A stretch of 43,214 bases of DNA. Origin: Burkholderiaceae bacterium. GTDB lineage: Bacteria; Pseudomonadota; Gammaproteobacteria; Burkholderiales; WYBJ01. A program made the position numbers and the translations under genes. The notes beneath the pieces were generated by a model that searched no databases, had not been told where the DNA came from, and saw only the letters and a list, made by a program, of their open reading frames with translations. Of the stretch, positions 1-15,000 are shown one piece after another. Where the stretch lies: positions 1-43,214 of the forward strand of contig WYBJ01000044.1 in assembly GCA_011525945.1 (NCBI GenBank), in the 5' to 3' direction. Position 1 is the stretch's first letter; every line of letters starts with the position of its first letter.

Positions 1-2
1 AT

Positions 3-3000
3 AGCGGCAACGACCGGATCGCCGGCGGCGCCGAGGGCGACATCATCGATGCCGGTGACGGCGACAACCGCGTATCCGGCGATGGCGGCGATGACGACAT
101 CACCGCCGGCGCGGGCGCGGACTGGATCGTCGGCGGGCTCGGCGCCGATACCGTCCATGCCGGCGGCGGCAACGACACTGTCTTCGGCGATCAGGAGTTC
201 GATCCCGCAAAGGCGGATCCGGCGCCGACATTCGGCAGCGCCGACCGGCTGTTCGGCGAGGACGACGACGATCGCATTTTCGGCAGCGGCGGCGACGACT
301 TCATCGATGCCGGCGCGGGCAACGACGCCGTGCGGGCGGGCGGCGGCAACGAAACCATCCTGGGGGGTGCGGGCGATGACCTCATCTTCGCCTGGATCGA
401 CGAGTCCGGCGCCGAGCTCGGCGCGCATCACGTCATCCACGGCGGCAGCGGCGTCGATCGCATTTACGGCGATCTCGGTGTCGACGAGATCTTCGGCGAC
501 GAGGACAACGACGCGATCTTCGCGCTACGCGGCGACGACATCGTCTCGGGCGGTGCGGGCGATGACCTGATCGTCGGCGAACTCGGCAACGACGTGCTGC
601 GTGGCGACGGCGGATCGGACCTCGTCTGGGGCGGCACCGAGGGCCGCGCGCGCGCCTTCTTCGACCTTTCGAACGCGGCCAACTTCGAGAACCCGGCCGG
701 CTGGGATGCAGCCGAACTGGAGCATCCGAGCGGGTTCCTCGTGCCGCGAATCGCGCCCGTCATTTTCGCCGGGCTGTCGTGGGACGGCGAGGTCGGCGAC
801 GGCGAGGACGACATCGACGGCGGCGCCGGCATCGACTTCGTGTTCGGCGGCGGTGATGACGACGTCGTGCACGGCGGCGCCGATGCCGACTATGTCGACG
901 GCGGCGCGCGCATCGATCAGGTGTTTGGCGACGCGGGCGATGACGTCGTTCGCGGCGGCGCCAACGACGATGTCGTGCACGGCGACTTCGACATCCCGAT
1001 CGGCGACGATCCGATCCGGGGCGGCGAAGGCATCGACCAGGTGTACGGCGACGGCGGCTCCGACCTGCTGTTCGGCGATGCCGGCCGCCAGGGTGCCCCC
1101 GGCGCGGGCGGCGATGCCAATGCCGCGCAGAACCAGCAGGCTGGGCAACGGCTGTTTGGTGGCGAAGGCATCGACTTCCTGTATGCGTTCGCCGCGAGCG
1201 GTTTCGACACGGCGTTCGACACGCTCATGTTCGAGGATCCGGCGCGCGCGACCGAAGCGCAGGCGCTGGTCGACTCGGTGCGCGCGCAAACCGCGGCCGA
1301 ACGCGCGCTCGCCGGCGACTACATGAACGGGGGCGCCGGCGGCGACTGGCTGTACGGCAACCTGCGCCAGGACATCCTCGAAGGCTCGACCGGCAACGAC
1401 TATCTGCACGGCGATTTCAACGCCGGGCCGCGCCTTGCACGCAACACACTCGCCGATGCCGTGGGCGGTGACGACCAGCTCTTCGGTGACAGCGGCGAAG
1501 ACCAGCTCCTCGGCGGCGGCGGGCGCGACGAGCTTTGGGGCGGTGCGGACACCGACTGGCTGGAGGGCCAGTTCGATCGCGACACGCTCTTCGGTGGCAC
1601 CGGCATCGATCTCATGGTGCTCGATGTGTCGCAATTCGATCGCGAGCAAGGCGGCATCATCGACGGCTGGTTCGGCAACCGCGCGCGCGGCGACGCCGGC
1701 GCGTTCGATCCGCAGACGGGCGAACTGATCGACGATGCCACCGACATCCTCATCATCGAGGGCACCAATCGCGAAGACACGATTCTGCTCGGGCAGACCG
1801 CGGCGGGCCGCAGCGACGGGCGCGAGCCGGGGCTCCTGCACGTCGACTACAACGGCCGCGAGATCTTCACCGATTGGCGCGACGACGCAGGCCATGCGCT
1901 GGTCGAACAGTTCCGCATCTCGGGCCTGGGCAGCGCCGACCGCATCGAGTTCCGCCAGCTCTCCGATGCGGCGCGCGGGGTCGATCCGCTGGCGATCGAC
2001 GATCTGATCGCACGTAGCGACGATTTCATCGGTGTGGTCGATGCCGGCCAGGGCAATGATTTCGTCATCGGCACCAAGGGCCGCGATCGCCTCGACGGCG
2101 GCGCGGGTTCGGACACGCTGTTCGGCCTGGCGGGCGACGATCGCCTTTGGGGCGACGGTGGCGAAGGCGATCCCGACGGCGACCTCGACACGCTGTTCGG
2201 CGGCCAGGGCGACGATGACCTGATCGGCGGGGTGGGGCGCAATCGCCTCAATGCCTGGACGCGCGATCCGGAAGCGGGTGGCGAGTTCGGCGTGTTCGTC
2301 GATGCGCAGGGTAACCTGCACGACAACGACGGCGACCTCGACAACGACGGCCTGCTCGACGCCGACGGCGTCTCGGCGCCATACGCGATCGAGGACACCG
2401 GCCTCAACCGCATGCTCGGCAGTGCCCAGAACGATCAGCTCTTCGGCGGCACCGGGCTCGATTTCATGTACGGCAACGGCGGCGAAGATACGCTCGTGCG
2501 TGCCGATGGTAGTACCTTCGAAGCCGCCGACGGTGGGCTGGGCGGCGACGAGTGGAAGGACTACGCCAGAGCGACCGGCAAGGTCTGGTACGTCGGTGCG
2601 AGCAACGCGAGCGATCTCATCACCGTCGACTTCGTCACCGAGCCGGGCCTGCTCGCCGGCCACCATCTGATCACCAGGCTCACCCAGAACAACGGCAACT
2701 TCAGCTTCGATGCGCAGGTGCGGCTCGACTTCGCCGCCACCGACGAAGACGGCAATCCGCTGTGGGATCCGAGCGACATCGTGTTGAACGCGCAGGCGAT
2801 GCGTACGCGCGCCGACAGCCAGGACGCCGCCGATCCGAACCGCGCCTTCGAGCTCGCGCCCGCCGCCTTTGCCGAACGCAAGCTCGTCGATGGCTTGCTG
2901 CCGCCCGAGGGCGATTTTCAGGCGATCATCATCGATGCCCTCGGAGGCAATGACATTGTCAATGTCGGCCCGACCACGCAAAAGACCGTGTGGATCGATG

Positions 3001-3060
3001 CCGGCGACGGCGACGACCGAGTCACGATCCAGGGCGGCAAAGTCATCCTCATCGACGAAA
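3..3060 (+). repeat. RTX (hemolysin-type calcium-binding) nonapeptide repeat block
   Basis: Part of the giant protein. Many copies of the G-G-x-G-x-D-x-h-x type are visible, for example GGAGDDLIF, GGAGIDFVFGG and GGGGRDELWGG, densest at 3-1620 and 2030-2480, with non-repeat spacers between. Repeats of this type coil into parallel beta-rolls that bind calcium and fold after export. The block runs off the left edge, so its full length is unknown. The last repeat-like stretch, around 2935-3045, leads into the PPC-like domains. Confidence 0.9.
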
Positions 3061-6000
3061 CCGAGCAGCCCGAGCGCAACGACGCGCCGTCGAGTGCGCA
3101 CGATCTCGGCGCCGATCTGCCGGCGGCAAGCAGCGGGGCGATCGAAGGCAATACGCGCTTCACCGGACTCACCATCGACAATCCCGACGATGCCGACTGG
3201 TATCGCTTCCGTTTCGCCAATGCGCCAGCAGCCGGCGCGCGGCTCACGCTCGACAGCGAATCGTCGCTCGATGGCCTGACGCTCTCGCTCTATGCGGCGG
3301 GCGATCCGTCGACGCCGCTCATCTCCGCCGATCCGCTGGCGCTGTCACGCGACGCGGCCGATGCGGGCGGCAGAAACAACGACACGCGGGGAGCCGCATT
3401 CGCGCTCTCGAACATCGCCGACATCGCACGGGTCACCGGGCTATCGATCCACTCGGCGGCCGATGAGGATTGGTTCGCCTTCAGCCTGGATCGGGTTGGC
3501 GATGCGCGTGATGAGATCGAGCTGGTGAAGGAGCGCGCAGCCGACAGCCTGGTGCTGGCGCTATTCGACGCCAACGGCGTTGCCGTGCCGGCGCCGGTTG
3601 CGACGACACCGCTGACAAGCGTGCTCGGCCTTGCCGGTCTCGCGCGCGGGGACTACTTCGTTCGCGTCAGCACCCAGAGTGCGGGCGGGCGCTACGAGCT
3701 GCGGCCGGTGCTGCCGGCAATTCTCACCGAGAGTTCGCTCACCGAGGGGGTTTTCAATTCCCGCTTCACGGCGCTCGACCTGGGTTTCATCGACGATGTG
3801 CGCGCGGTCACGGGGCTCACGATCGCGAATGCGGCCGACGCCGACTGGTTCCGCATCGCGCTCGATCGAACCGGCGGCGACGATACGAGCGTGACCCTGA
3901 CCCGCGCCAATGCCGGCGACAACTTGTCGCTCGAGCTGGTCGATCTCGACGGCGTCGTGTTGCCCGCGGTGCAGACGACGACCGACGGTGTCACCCGGCT
4001 CTCGCTCACCGGCAAGGCGGCGGGCGATTATCTGCTGCGCGTCACCTCCGCGGGCGCGGGCGGCAGCTACTCGCTGCAGGGCGCGGAGCGCGGCACCCGC
4101 AGCTTCGAGGAGTTGGTGCAGGCCGATGGCACGGCGCTGATGCGCGAGACGCGCGTGCTGCGCGAGCAAGGCCACAGCGTCGTCGACCTGTCGGCGGACG
4201 ATGCCGGCATCGATCTGGCAGGGCTATCGGCCGGCGTCGACTACCTCGCGCGCGTCACGGCGCCTAACCGCGCGCCTACGGTCTATGCGCTCGAGTTCGA
4301 GTTGAGCGCAAGCGGCCCGAGCGATACGCCGCTCGAAGTGAAGCTCGGCGCCCAGGCGGATACCAAGCGGCGCGACGTGATCCTGGGCGGGCGCGGCAAC
4401 GACGTTCTGCAAGGCGGCCCGGGCGAGGACTGGATCTTCGGCGGCGACGACAACGATGTCTTAAGCGGCGGCCTCGACCGTCAGGCCGAGGATCTGCTCT
4501 TCGGCAACGCGGGCGACGACACCTTCCAGATCGTTCCGGACGCGCTACCCTTCATCAAGGGCAGCGACCAGACGTTCGTGCCGACGCTGTCGGATCGCTT
4601 CGAAGGCGGTGCGGGCGATGACCAGGTGCTGTTCCTGGGGGGCGACTTCGATCGGCTCGGTGCCCCGGTGCCCGACTGGTTCGCGTTGCGCTGGAACCGC
4701 TTCCTGCATCGCTACGAGGCAACCGCGCTGCAATGGGATATCGCGAACCAGGATTTTGTCATCGAGCGCGAGGTGATCAGCGCCGCCAAGGTCGCGCCGA
4801 CCGATGGCCGCGTGCTGATCGCTGGCGAACCGGCGGACGCACGCTTCGAGCTCTCGGTGGGCGGCGGCGCCTTCGTGCCGATCGTGCTGCGGGCGCAGGC
4901 GACGAGCAGCAACGGCGATCGGGCCGAGCTCGCCGACGATCTGCGTGAGGCGCTGGACGCCGCACCCTGGCTGAGCGCGGGCTACACCGGGATTCCCGCG
5001 ATCGCGGTCGATTTCCCCGGCGGGATGCTGCGCATGGTGGCGCCCGGCAAGGGGTTCACGCTGCGCACGGCGTCGAACGATGCGACCGTGAGCGTACTCG
5101 GTTTCGAGCCGCTTAGCGCCGGCTCGCCGATCTACGCGCAGGACTACCTTTTCTACCAGACGCGCGATGTCGAGCGCACCGTGATCGACACGCGCGCCGG
5201 CGACGACGAGGTGCACGCCGATCCGGAGTACAAGTTCCCGAACGTCGATAGCGAATGGGGCATCGATCCGGGCGACTACGAGCAGCGTGGCCTCATCAGC
5301 GCGCTCGTGATCCGCGGCGGCGATGGCAACGACCGCCTGTTCGGCGGGGCGCGCGACGACCGGATCGAGGGCGGCGACGGCGCCGACGTCATCATGGGCG
5401 GCGGCGGTGATGACACGATCATCGGCGGTCCAGCCGACGATCTGCTGGTCGGCGATCGGACGCTCGTGCCCGACGGCTTCGAATTCGCCACGCTCGCGAG
5501 CGGCGCGTCGGGCCGCAACGACGAGGTGGCGTTCGCAACCCTGCTGCCCGCGCTGCTGCAGGGCTCGTCGATCGACGGGCTCAACTTTCATCCGGGCGAC
5601 GGCGGAGACTGGTACATCATCCGCACCCCGGATGCGCTCAAGCAGCTCGGCGATTCGCACGCGGCGCTCATCACGAGCGACATGATTCAGGCGTTGGAAG
5701 TCGTGCGCAACGAAGGGGTGTTGCGCGAAACGGGCGATGGGCTGCTCAGCTATCTCTTCCCCGCCGAGGACACCGACCCGGGCGAGGTGCTCGCGCTGGT
5801 GCCGCGCGAGCGGCTCTCCGGCGTGCCGGACTATTACCTCTTGCACGTGCTGCCCGAGGTCGCACCCTCGGAGCGCCGCGCCGGGCGCGCGCTCGAGTTC
5901 GACGGCGTTAACGACTTCGTGCAGATGGGGATCAAGCCCGAGCTTAACCTCGATACGCAGGCAAGTTTCGAGTTCTGGCTGAAGCCCACCGGCCCTGGCA

Positions 6001-9000
6001 GCGACCCCGTCAACGGCGGCATCGTTCTCAACCGCGAAGGCGAGTACGAGATCGCGCGCTTTGCCGACGGCAGCATCCGCTGGGCCTTCGCCAACACCAA
6101 TCCCGCGTGGGTGTTCCACAACACCGGCGTGATCGCACCGCCGAATGAGTGGACGCACATTGCCATCACCTACGACAACGGCATCGTCAAGACCTACAAG
6201 AATGGCGTGCTGGCCGAGACCTTCAACGGCTCGGGCGCCATCGGCGACGTCGACACGACCCGCGACGAGTTTCGCATCGGCGGCCGCCAGGCCGGCGGCC
6301 AGCTCTTCAAGGGCCTGATCGACGAGGTGCGCGTCTGGTCCGAGGCGCGCAGTTCGGATGAGGTGCGCGACTTCAAGGATCGCGTGCTCGCAGGCGACGA
6401 GGCGCAATTGCTCGGCTACTGGCGCTTCGAGGGCACCCGCAACGAGACCGCCGCGCTCGATCTCACTGCCAACGCGCTGCACGGCACGCTGCAAAGCGGG
6501 CTCGCCGCCGGCAGGCCCGATTCGGGTCGCCAGCTCATCACCCCATTCGGCGCGGGCGAGTATCGGCTGCGCTTTCTTGATCCGCTGGGCGAGATCATCC
6601 ATGTGCCGGCTGCCGAGGCCGACCGTGTGCTGTTCTCCACCGAGCTCGGTGGCCAGCCGGTATTCATCCCCATCGGCGATGTCGACGGCGACGGGCGCAA
6701 CGACGCCGTGGTCTCAGTGCGCGAGAATGTCCTCGACCCGGCCACGGGTCAGGTGCAGACCTTTGCGCAGATCGGCTTCGGCGACAGCGCCGGCGAGAAC
6801 TTCGCGCTCGTCACCTCCGGGGTCACGCTGGCACTGCCGGCGCCATTGCTCACCGCGGCGGCGGGCAAGCTCGCGCGCATCGCACCCGCGGGCGATCTCG
6901 ACGGCGACGGCATCGGCGACATCGTCGTCTCGGTCGGCGGCGGAGCCGCCTCGGGCAACGACGGGCTGTACCTTCTTTTCGGCCGGCCGCGCGACGAGTG
7001 GCAATCGGGCAACCAGGAGGCGCAGACCGGATTGCTCGGCGACTACTATCGGCTCGACATCCCACCCAACAACGGCCAACTCGTCGGCGGGCAGATCTTC
7101 AGTCTGGCGCAGCTCAATTTCTCGACGCTCACGCCCACCCAGTCGCGGATCGACTCGCAGATCCTGTTCCCACAGCAGTTCGTCGACGCGCCGATGGCGA
7201 ACGTGAACGGGACCGCGTTCACCAATCTGTTCGCGGTGCGCTGGACTGGCCAGATTCGCATCGACCAGCCCGGCGAGCATGTGTTCTACACCCAGAGCGA
7301 CGACGGCAGCCGGCTTTTCATCGACGGGCGCCTGGTGGTCAATAACGATGGCCTGCACGGGCATGCCGAGGCATTCGGTCGCATCACGCTGGACGCGGGC
7401 TTCCATGCGTTGCGCATGGAGATGTTCGAGAACGCCGGTGCTGCGAGCGCCGTCCTGCTGTGGGATCCGGCCGGGCCGACCGCCAAGCAGATCGTGCCCT
7501 CGACCGTGCTCGTGCGCGATGCGTCGAACTTCGTCAGTCTCGTCACCGACCGCGACGTGTTCATCGCCGGCGCGAATATGGCGGCGGCGCCGGCGGGCGA
7601 CATCACGCCGGTGATCGACGGCGGTCTGCTGGGCGAATACTACAAGTCCCCGCTACCCGACCAACTGCAGTTCAACGGCGACGATATTGTGCGCATCGAT
7701 CCCGACGCGAGTTTGGACATCAAGCGCACGCTCACAATCGAGACGCGATTGCGCGTCGATGTGCCGAACGCCGCCGACGGCTTCATGAATTTCGGTACCG
7801 ACCCGACCACGGGCGTGCGCGAGGACTGGATGCCGATCGTGCAAAAGGCCGACGGCAACTTCAATCGCGCTTATACGCTGTGGCTGCACCGGCAAGGCTT
7901 TCTGCATCTGACCTCAACCGATGCTTCGGGCCAGGAGAACATCGAATCGCCCAACCAGTCGATCCGGCCCGGCCAGACCTACGACATTGCCGCCGTGATC
8001 GACCGCGTTACCGGAGAGCTGCGCCTGTATATCGACGGGGTGTTGCAGGCGCCTTCGATCGGTGGCGGTGCGCCGGGGCCGAAGGCGCTGCGCACGACCG
8101 ACATGGTTACGCTACCGGATTCGCCGCTGCTGATCGGTGCGACGCTGGAAGAGTCTCAGTCGCCCGCGTTCGTCGGCTTCAAGGGCGCGATCGACCACGT
8201 TGCCCTGTGGAACGTCGCGCGCGGCCCTGCCCAGGTGCAGGCCGATCGCAGCGGCTTGACGGGCAGCGAAGCGGGACTGGTCGGGCTGTGGAAGTTCGAG
8301 GAGTCTGGCGCGCGCGTGCTCGACTCGAGCCCGTTCGGCAACGACGGCGTGCGCGGCGGGGCGCAGGTGCCGGTCGTGCCGGGAACGGCGGTGCGCCTGG
8401 ATGGCGTCAACGACCACCTGCTCACGCCCGATCTGCGCGCCGCGTTCCCGAACGAGAGCGTGACGCTGGAGGTCTGGTTCAACGCCGAACGCGGTGGCGT
8501 GATCGTCGCCGAGCTGGGGCAGGATGCGGTCAATACCGGTTGGCACGACAGCCAGATCGAGATTCTCGACAGCGGCGCGGTGCGCGTCCGCGTCTGGAAT
8601 CTGCCGGCGCTCGAGCTCGGCACCGTGGCCTTCAACGAGTGGCATCACGCGGCGCTGCGTTACGACAAGACGACGCAGCGGCTCGAGGGTTTCCTCGACG
8701 GCGCAAAGGCGGCCGGATTCATCGCCGGCGACCGCCAGTTGCCGTGGGAAGTGAGCACGCAGACCCAGTTGCGTTACGCGCTCGGCGCAACCGATACCAC
8801 CAATCTCGGCAATGGCGGCTGGTTCCAAGGGCGGCTCGACGAGTTCCGCGTCTGGAATGTCGCGCGTACCGATGCCGAAGTGAGCGGCAGCTACGATCGC
8901 GTGCTGAGCGGGATCGAGCGCGGTCTGGTGCTCAACTGGAAGTTGGACGTCGATGCGCTCGACACCTCGCCGGCGCAGCGTCACGGCATACCGTTCAACG

Positions 9001-12000
9001 GCGTGCTGTTCGACGCGCCGGTGCGGGTCGATGCATCGATCGTCGAGCTGCCCGACTTCACCGGGCTCGTGCCGACGTACACCCGGATCGACCCTGAAAT
9101 CCGCTTCCCGGTCACGTTCGGCGCATTCGGTTCCTACAGCGATCTGACCGATTTCTTCGCCGTGCGCTGGCGCGGCCAGATCTTCATCGATCACGATGGT
9201 CCGGTGCGCTTCTATCTCACCAGCGACGACGGCAGCCGCCTGCTGATCGACGGCGCCGAGCTCACGCAGGCAAGCTTCAACGGTCTGCAAGGCTTCGCCG
9301 AGCACAGTCAGGTGGTCGAGCTCACGCGCGGCTACCACGACCTCGAGGTTCAGTTCTTCGAGAACGGCGGTGCGGCGGGAATGATGCTCGAATGGGATCC
9401 GAACGGCGGTACCACCCGGCAAGCGATCCCCACGCGTTTCCTGGTGCGCACCACTGAGCAGCCGAACGACACGTCGCTTCGCATCTACGACGATCTGACG
9501 GTGAAAGACGGCCAGAGCATACGCATCCTGCACGGGCGCGCGCGCGAGGATTTTGCCGAAACCAATACACGCAACCTCCTGGGCGGCGTCATCGACAGCG
9601 GCGCGGGCTCGATCTCGCTCGCCGGCGTCGCGAATGCGTTCGGCGACGCGCGCGCCGATTTCGCCGCCATCGATTCGACCGGGCTCGTGGTTTACACCGG
9701 CGGCAGTGTGCCCGAACAGGATGCGCTGGCATTGAAGGTCATCGTGGCCGACAGCTCCGCGCACCCGTTCGACGGCAAGCAGTTGCGCGCGATCGGCGAT
9801 GTCGACGGCGATCTCGCCGCCGATTTCCTGATCGCGGGCCAAGCCGAGAGCTACCTCGTCTTCGGCGACAACGCCGATGCGACGCAGGCGTTCGGCCGCG
9901 CCTTTGGCACGCCGGTCTCGATCGACACGCTGATCGCCGAGAACCGTGCGATCGTGCTCGCCTCCGGGGAGTTTCGCGGCAGCGGCGACATCGACGGCGA
10001 CGGCCTCGGCGATCTCGCGCGCGAGACGGTGCGCCTCAACCCGACGCTGCGCGAAACCACCCAGATCGCACGCCGCGTCATCGAGGTTTATCTCGGCGCG
10101 CGCGATCGCAGCGCGTTCGCCGCCTCGCTTGCGGCGCCCGATTTCGTGCTCGAGCCCGGCAAGTCGGCCTTCACGGCCGCCGCCGCGGAACAACTGCAAG
10201 CGCTGCTCTTCGACGGCCTCGATCCGCTGTACGACGGCGCGAGTGCCGAGCTCCCGGCCGTCCTCGGGGTGGCGGGGCCGGCCGCGGATGCGCTGCGTCT
10301 GATGTTCGCGACCGCACTCGTTGACTTTGACGGTGTCCCAGTGGGATCGGGCGGCATCGGTGCCGAGGTGCCGGAACATTACCGTTACGACCTTGCGACA
10401 CCGCAACCGGTGCAAAGCGCGCAGCCGGGCGCGGGCGGCATCGATCTGACCGCGGGCGGAACGCCTTCGCTGCGCGACGCGTTCGTGTTGCAGGGTGCGA
10501 GCGCCGAGGAGGGGCTCTCTGGTCTGGTCGCGCTCGGCGACATCAACGGCGATCGCAACGCCGATTTCCTCGTCAGCGGTAACGTGAGCGCTTATGTGCT
10601 GCTCGGTCCGGTCGAGATCGATGCCGCCAGCGCTATCGTCACCGAGGCCGACATCCTGATCGACCCGAGTCTGGGCACGCCGCTGAGTCGCGGCGGCGAC
10701 ATCAACGGCGACGGCATCAACGATCTCGCTTTCTACCGGCGCACCGCGACCGAGTCCTCGCTCATCGTCGTCTTCGGCGGCTTCGACCTGCCGCGCACGC
10801 TCGACCAGGCCTGGGTGGACGCGCGTCTCGCCGAGCCGGGACAGAACCGGGTTCGTGTCGTCACCAACCTGCCCGCGGCGGGCGCACCGACGCTGCAGCT
10901 GCTCGACTTCGACGGCGATGCCTTCGATGACGTCTTCTACAGCAACCCGAGCGCGACCGTGGGCCGGGTGCTGCCGGGATCGGCTCTGCGCACCGGGGGC
11001 ACGATCTCCTGGCTCGTGCTCTCCGATTTCGGGATCGGCGGTGACTCGAGCAACAGGACCGATGTCGCCTCCGCCCTCGGCCGCGCCGGCGAGACGGTCG
11101 GGACGGCCACCGCGTTAAGCGGTATCGTTGCTGGCGATATCAACGGCGACAGCCTGGACGATCTCGTCTTCATCGACCCCGGCTACCTGACGCTCAGCTC
11201 GGGCGCGGAGAAGGTCGGGCGCGCGTATCTGATCCTCGGGCGCCCGGGCGCGAGCGGCGGCGGCACGCTGCTCTCCAACGCGCCCTTCATCGTACAGGAT
11301 TTCGATCTCGCCGCCGGCGTAGCGGCGCTCGGCGACATCGATCGCGATGGCTACGACGACTTTGCCATCAGCCGCTCGCGCGAGCTGCGCGGCCAGGTCG
11401 AGGGGGGGCTGTTCATATTCCTCGGCGGCGCCGACATCGGTTTCACCGGGATCACCACCCCGCAAGCGGCGGACATCGTGGTGAGCCGCGATGCATTCGA
11501 TGCGCTGCCGGCAGGGATCGCGTTCAACGGCGTGCTGCAGGCAGCCGCGGGCGATTTCAACGCCGACGGCCGCGTCGATCTCGCGGTGAGCGAGCCGCGG
11601 CGCGATCTCACCGTGGGCGGCACCACGGCGAGTATCGATCAGAACCTGCGCGGCAGCGTCGCGGTGTTCTGGTCGGTGACGGCGCGCGGCCGCTCGCTGG
11701 CGATGACCCAGGCCGACCTGCGGCTCGCCGGCGAGTTCGACGCCGACCTGCTCGGCAGCTTGAGCCGCTCGCCGCAGATCGACCTCAATGCCGATGGCAT
11801 CGACGATCTGGTGATCGGTGCCGCCGGCGCGGACTTGATTGCCGGCAATGTGTTCCCGCGCGCGGGCGAGATCGCGCTGCTGTACGGCTCGGGTGCGACC
11901 ATCACGCCGAGCGGTGAGGTGCTGCGGCTGTCCAATCGCGCCATCACCGGCAGCGGCGAGTTCCTGGTCGACAAGGGCACCGGCCGTCCGGAAGTCTTCC

Positions 12001-15000
12001 GCGGCTTCGATCTCGACAGCGACGGCAGTCCGGACTTCACGCTGTTCCAGGGGCAGCCCGAGCGCTGGTATCGCTACACCACGCTCGGCGACGGCCAGGC
12101 GGGCAATGCCATCCGGCTCACCCCGGGCGCCGAGGCCGAACGCCTGCTGCGGCCGGCGGACGTGAGCCTGCGCGCGGTGGGCAACGCGATCGGGCCGCGT
12201 TCGTTCACCGACACGGTTTCGGGTCTCCTGATGGTCGGGCCGCAGTTCGACGCGCCGGGGCGGCTGCGCGAATGGGAGTTCTTTGCCAACGCCGGCCTCG
12301 TCAACCGCACCGTCACGCCAGTCATCGTCACGCAGCTGTCGGCGGACGAGTTCCAGATCACCGGCGTGGGCCGCACGCGCGCCGTGACCTCCAACGCGGC
12401 GTCGGCGTATCGCTTCGATTTCGATCTGCAAGCGGGCAGCGACGCGGTCGGACCGAGTTCCTTCCTCGCCTGGAAGGACGGCTCGAATGTCGCCGACAAT
12501 GCAGGTGTCATCACGTTCACCGACGGCGGGGGAACGGCGGTGCGCCGGCTTGGCGAAAGCAGCGCAGCACAGAGCGGGGCAGTATTCGCCGGCAACAACC
12601 TGCCGGTCTTGCAGTCGCTGCTGCGCACCTATTCGGTGCGCGGCCACGCGAGCCAGGATGGCGTGCTCGAGTTCGACCTCGGCGCGTATCTCGATCGCGC
12701 CACCGACCCGTCCTCGCTCGAGCGCATCGCGCTCGTGTTCGATGTGGCGCGGAACTGGGATTCGAGCATCACGCTCGCCTCGATCGGCAACATCACGCCT
12801 GCGCTCGGCAAGGTGTTCTTCACCGCCAACAGCAGCGTGCGCGGGACCGAGCTGTGGCTGACCGACGGCACGCGCGCCGGCACCCGGCAGGTGGCCGACA
12901 TTGCCGCCGGCTTGGCAAGCTCCAATCCCGCGCACCTCACCGCTGCCGCCGGCACGCTCTATTTCGTCGCCGACGATGGCGGCGGCACGCGGCTGTGGAA
13001 GAGCGACGGCACCGCCGCGGGCACGGCGAAGGTAAGTGATGCGCCGAGCGGCGCGTTCGGCGAATTCGCCGCGCTCGGCGACCGGCTCTATTTCGTCGCG
13101 CGGCAAGCGGGCGAGAGCGCCGAGCTGTGGGAGAGCGACGGCACGCCGGCGGGTACGAAGCGCCACGATCTCGTCGCCGGCGCGGCGGGCTCTGCTCCCG
13201 CCGAGCTTACCGTCGTCGGCACTACGCTGTACTTCAGCGCCGATCCGGGCTCCGGGCGCACGCTCTATCGGGTGAGCGCCGGCGCCGATCCCGGCATCGT
13301 CGCGGCACAGACCTTCACCGGGGCGCAGGAGCTGGTCGATGCGGGTGGCGTGCTCGCGTTTACCGCCGTCCCCTCAGGGGAAGCGGATCGCGACGTGTAC
13401 GCGTACGACGGCGCCGATTTCATACGCTTGTCGGCGATTGCGCGCGCGGGCTCGAACCCGACCGGGCTGACGTTCCTGAACGGCGTACTCTACTTCACCG
13501 CGCAAGACGGCCCCGACGGCGCGACCAGCGACTTCACCCGCGCCGCGCTCGACCAGGATCATGGCCGGGAGCTGTGGCAGGCGGACCCCGGCAGTGCGTT
13601 GAGCGCCGTCCGGGCGGCCAACATCGGCGAACCCGATACCGATCCGCACACGACGACCATCCAGGTGCCGGTATTCCGCACCATCGATCTTGGGCCGTTC
13701 GGGTCGTTCCAGGTGTTCGATCATTTCGAGACTCAGGTGATCACGGTCGCGGGCACCATCACCAGCGCGACGCCGAGCGATCTCACCGCGGTGGGCGAGC
13801 GGCTTTTCTTCGTCGCGAACGACGGCACTCTGGGACGCGAGCTGTGGAAGTTCGAAAACGGCGCGGCCGCGCTCGTGGCCGATCTCGCGCCGGGCGGGGC
13901 GAGCTCGGCGCCGACCCAGTTGACCGCGTTCGGTGACGAGCTCGCGTTCGTGTTCGACGGTGCGCTGTGGCTGTCGGACGGCACCGCCGCGGGCACGCGC
14001 CGGCTCGCCGCCGTCGATGCCACACCGAACGCGCTGGTCGTGTCGGGCGGTCTGCTCTATTTGAACGCCGGCGATCGGGTGTGGGTGAGCAACGGGACCG
14101 AAGCCGGTACCGTCCGCTTCGATACCGTGCCGGCCGTCGATGGGCTGCTGCGCGTGAGCTTGCTCGCGCGCGAGGGCGACAACGCGGTCAGCGCGGCGGA
14201 TGCGACCACACCCGCGCACGTGACGCGCGAAGTGCCGATCCGGGTTGGCGAGGCGATCGAGCTCGACCTCACGGCCGACGTGCAGGCGTGGCTGCGCTCG
14301 GGCCAGACGCGGCTCACGCTGCGGCTCGATGGGACCAGCGGCGTCGACCTCACCTCGGCGCGGGTGGCCGCGGGAGCGGCCTCGGGCGAGGTGGGGCTTC
14401 GCATCACGCCGCGCGCGAACGGGGTTCTCGCCGATCTCTACTCGGGCGAGGGCCGTCTGCTCGCGCACGCGCAGAGCGCGATCGATTTACGCGCTTACGC
14501 CGCCGGCGATTTCCTGCTGCGCGTCTACAATCCGCAAGCCGCATCGCAGGTGGGCGACATCGAGTTCGCGCTCGAAGTCGACGCACCGATTCAGGGTGCG
14601 ACCCATCCCGAGACCGACCGCGACCGCATCTTCGGCGGCGACGGCGAGGATCTCATCGTCGGCAACGCCGGGCTCGACCGCTTCTTCGGCGAGAGCGGGT
14701 TCGATCGCGTGGTCGGTGAAGCGATCGAATGGCGCGATCAGGATGTCGCCGCGGGCGAGCGGCGCACGCAGCCGCCCGACTCGGAGCTCTCGGACATTCC
14801 GCTGCGCGCGGTCGATCCGATCATCGCCATCAACGACAACGCGCTCAAGATCGCGCTTGCCGCGACACTGGGCATTCCGGTGACCGAGAAGTACGACGGA
14901 GCCGCGTTCACGCGCGCAGTACTGCACGCGAGCGACCTGGCCGAGCTGAGCACGCTCGATCTTCATGCGCGCGGCATCACGGATATCACCGGCCTCGAGT

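Noticed and set aside
330-332. ATG as the start of the giant gene
   Set aside because: RTX repeats continue in frame upstream to the window edge without a stop, so this ATG is internal.
525-3101. 858-codon open frame on the minus strand, antisense to the RTX block
   Set aside because: Repetitive GC-rich coding sequence with biased third positions leaves antisense frames open. The translation has no domain or signal, and the sense strand is clearly RTX. The same holds for the long minus frames at 4545-6602, 8112-10415, 11115-13166 and 15855-18431.
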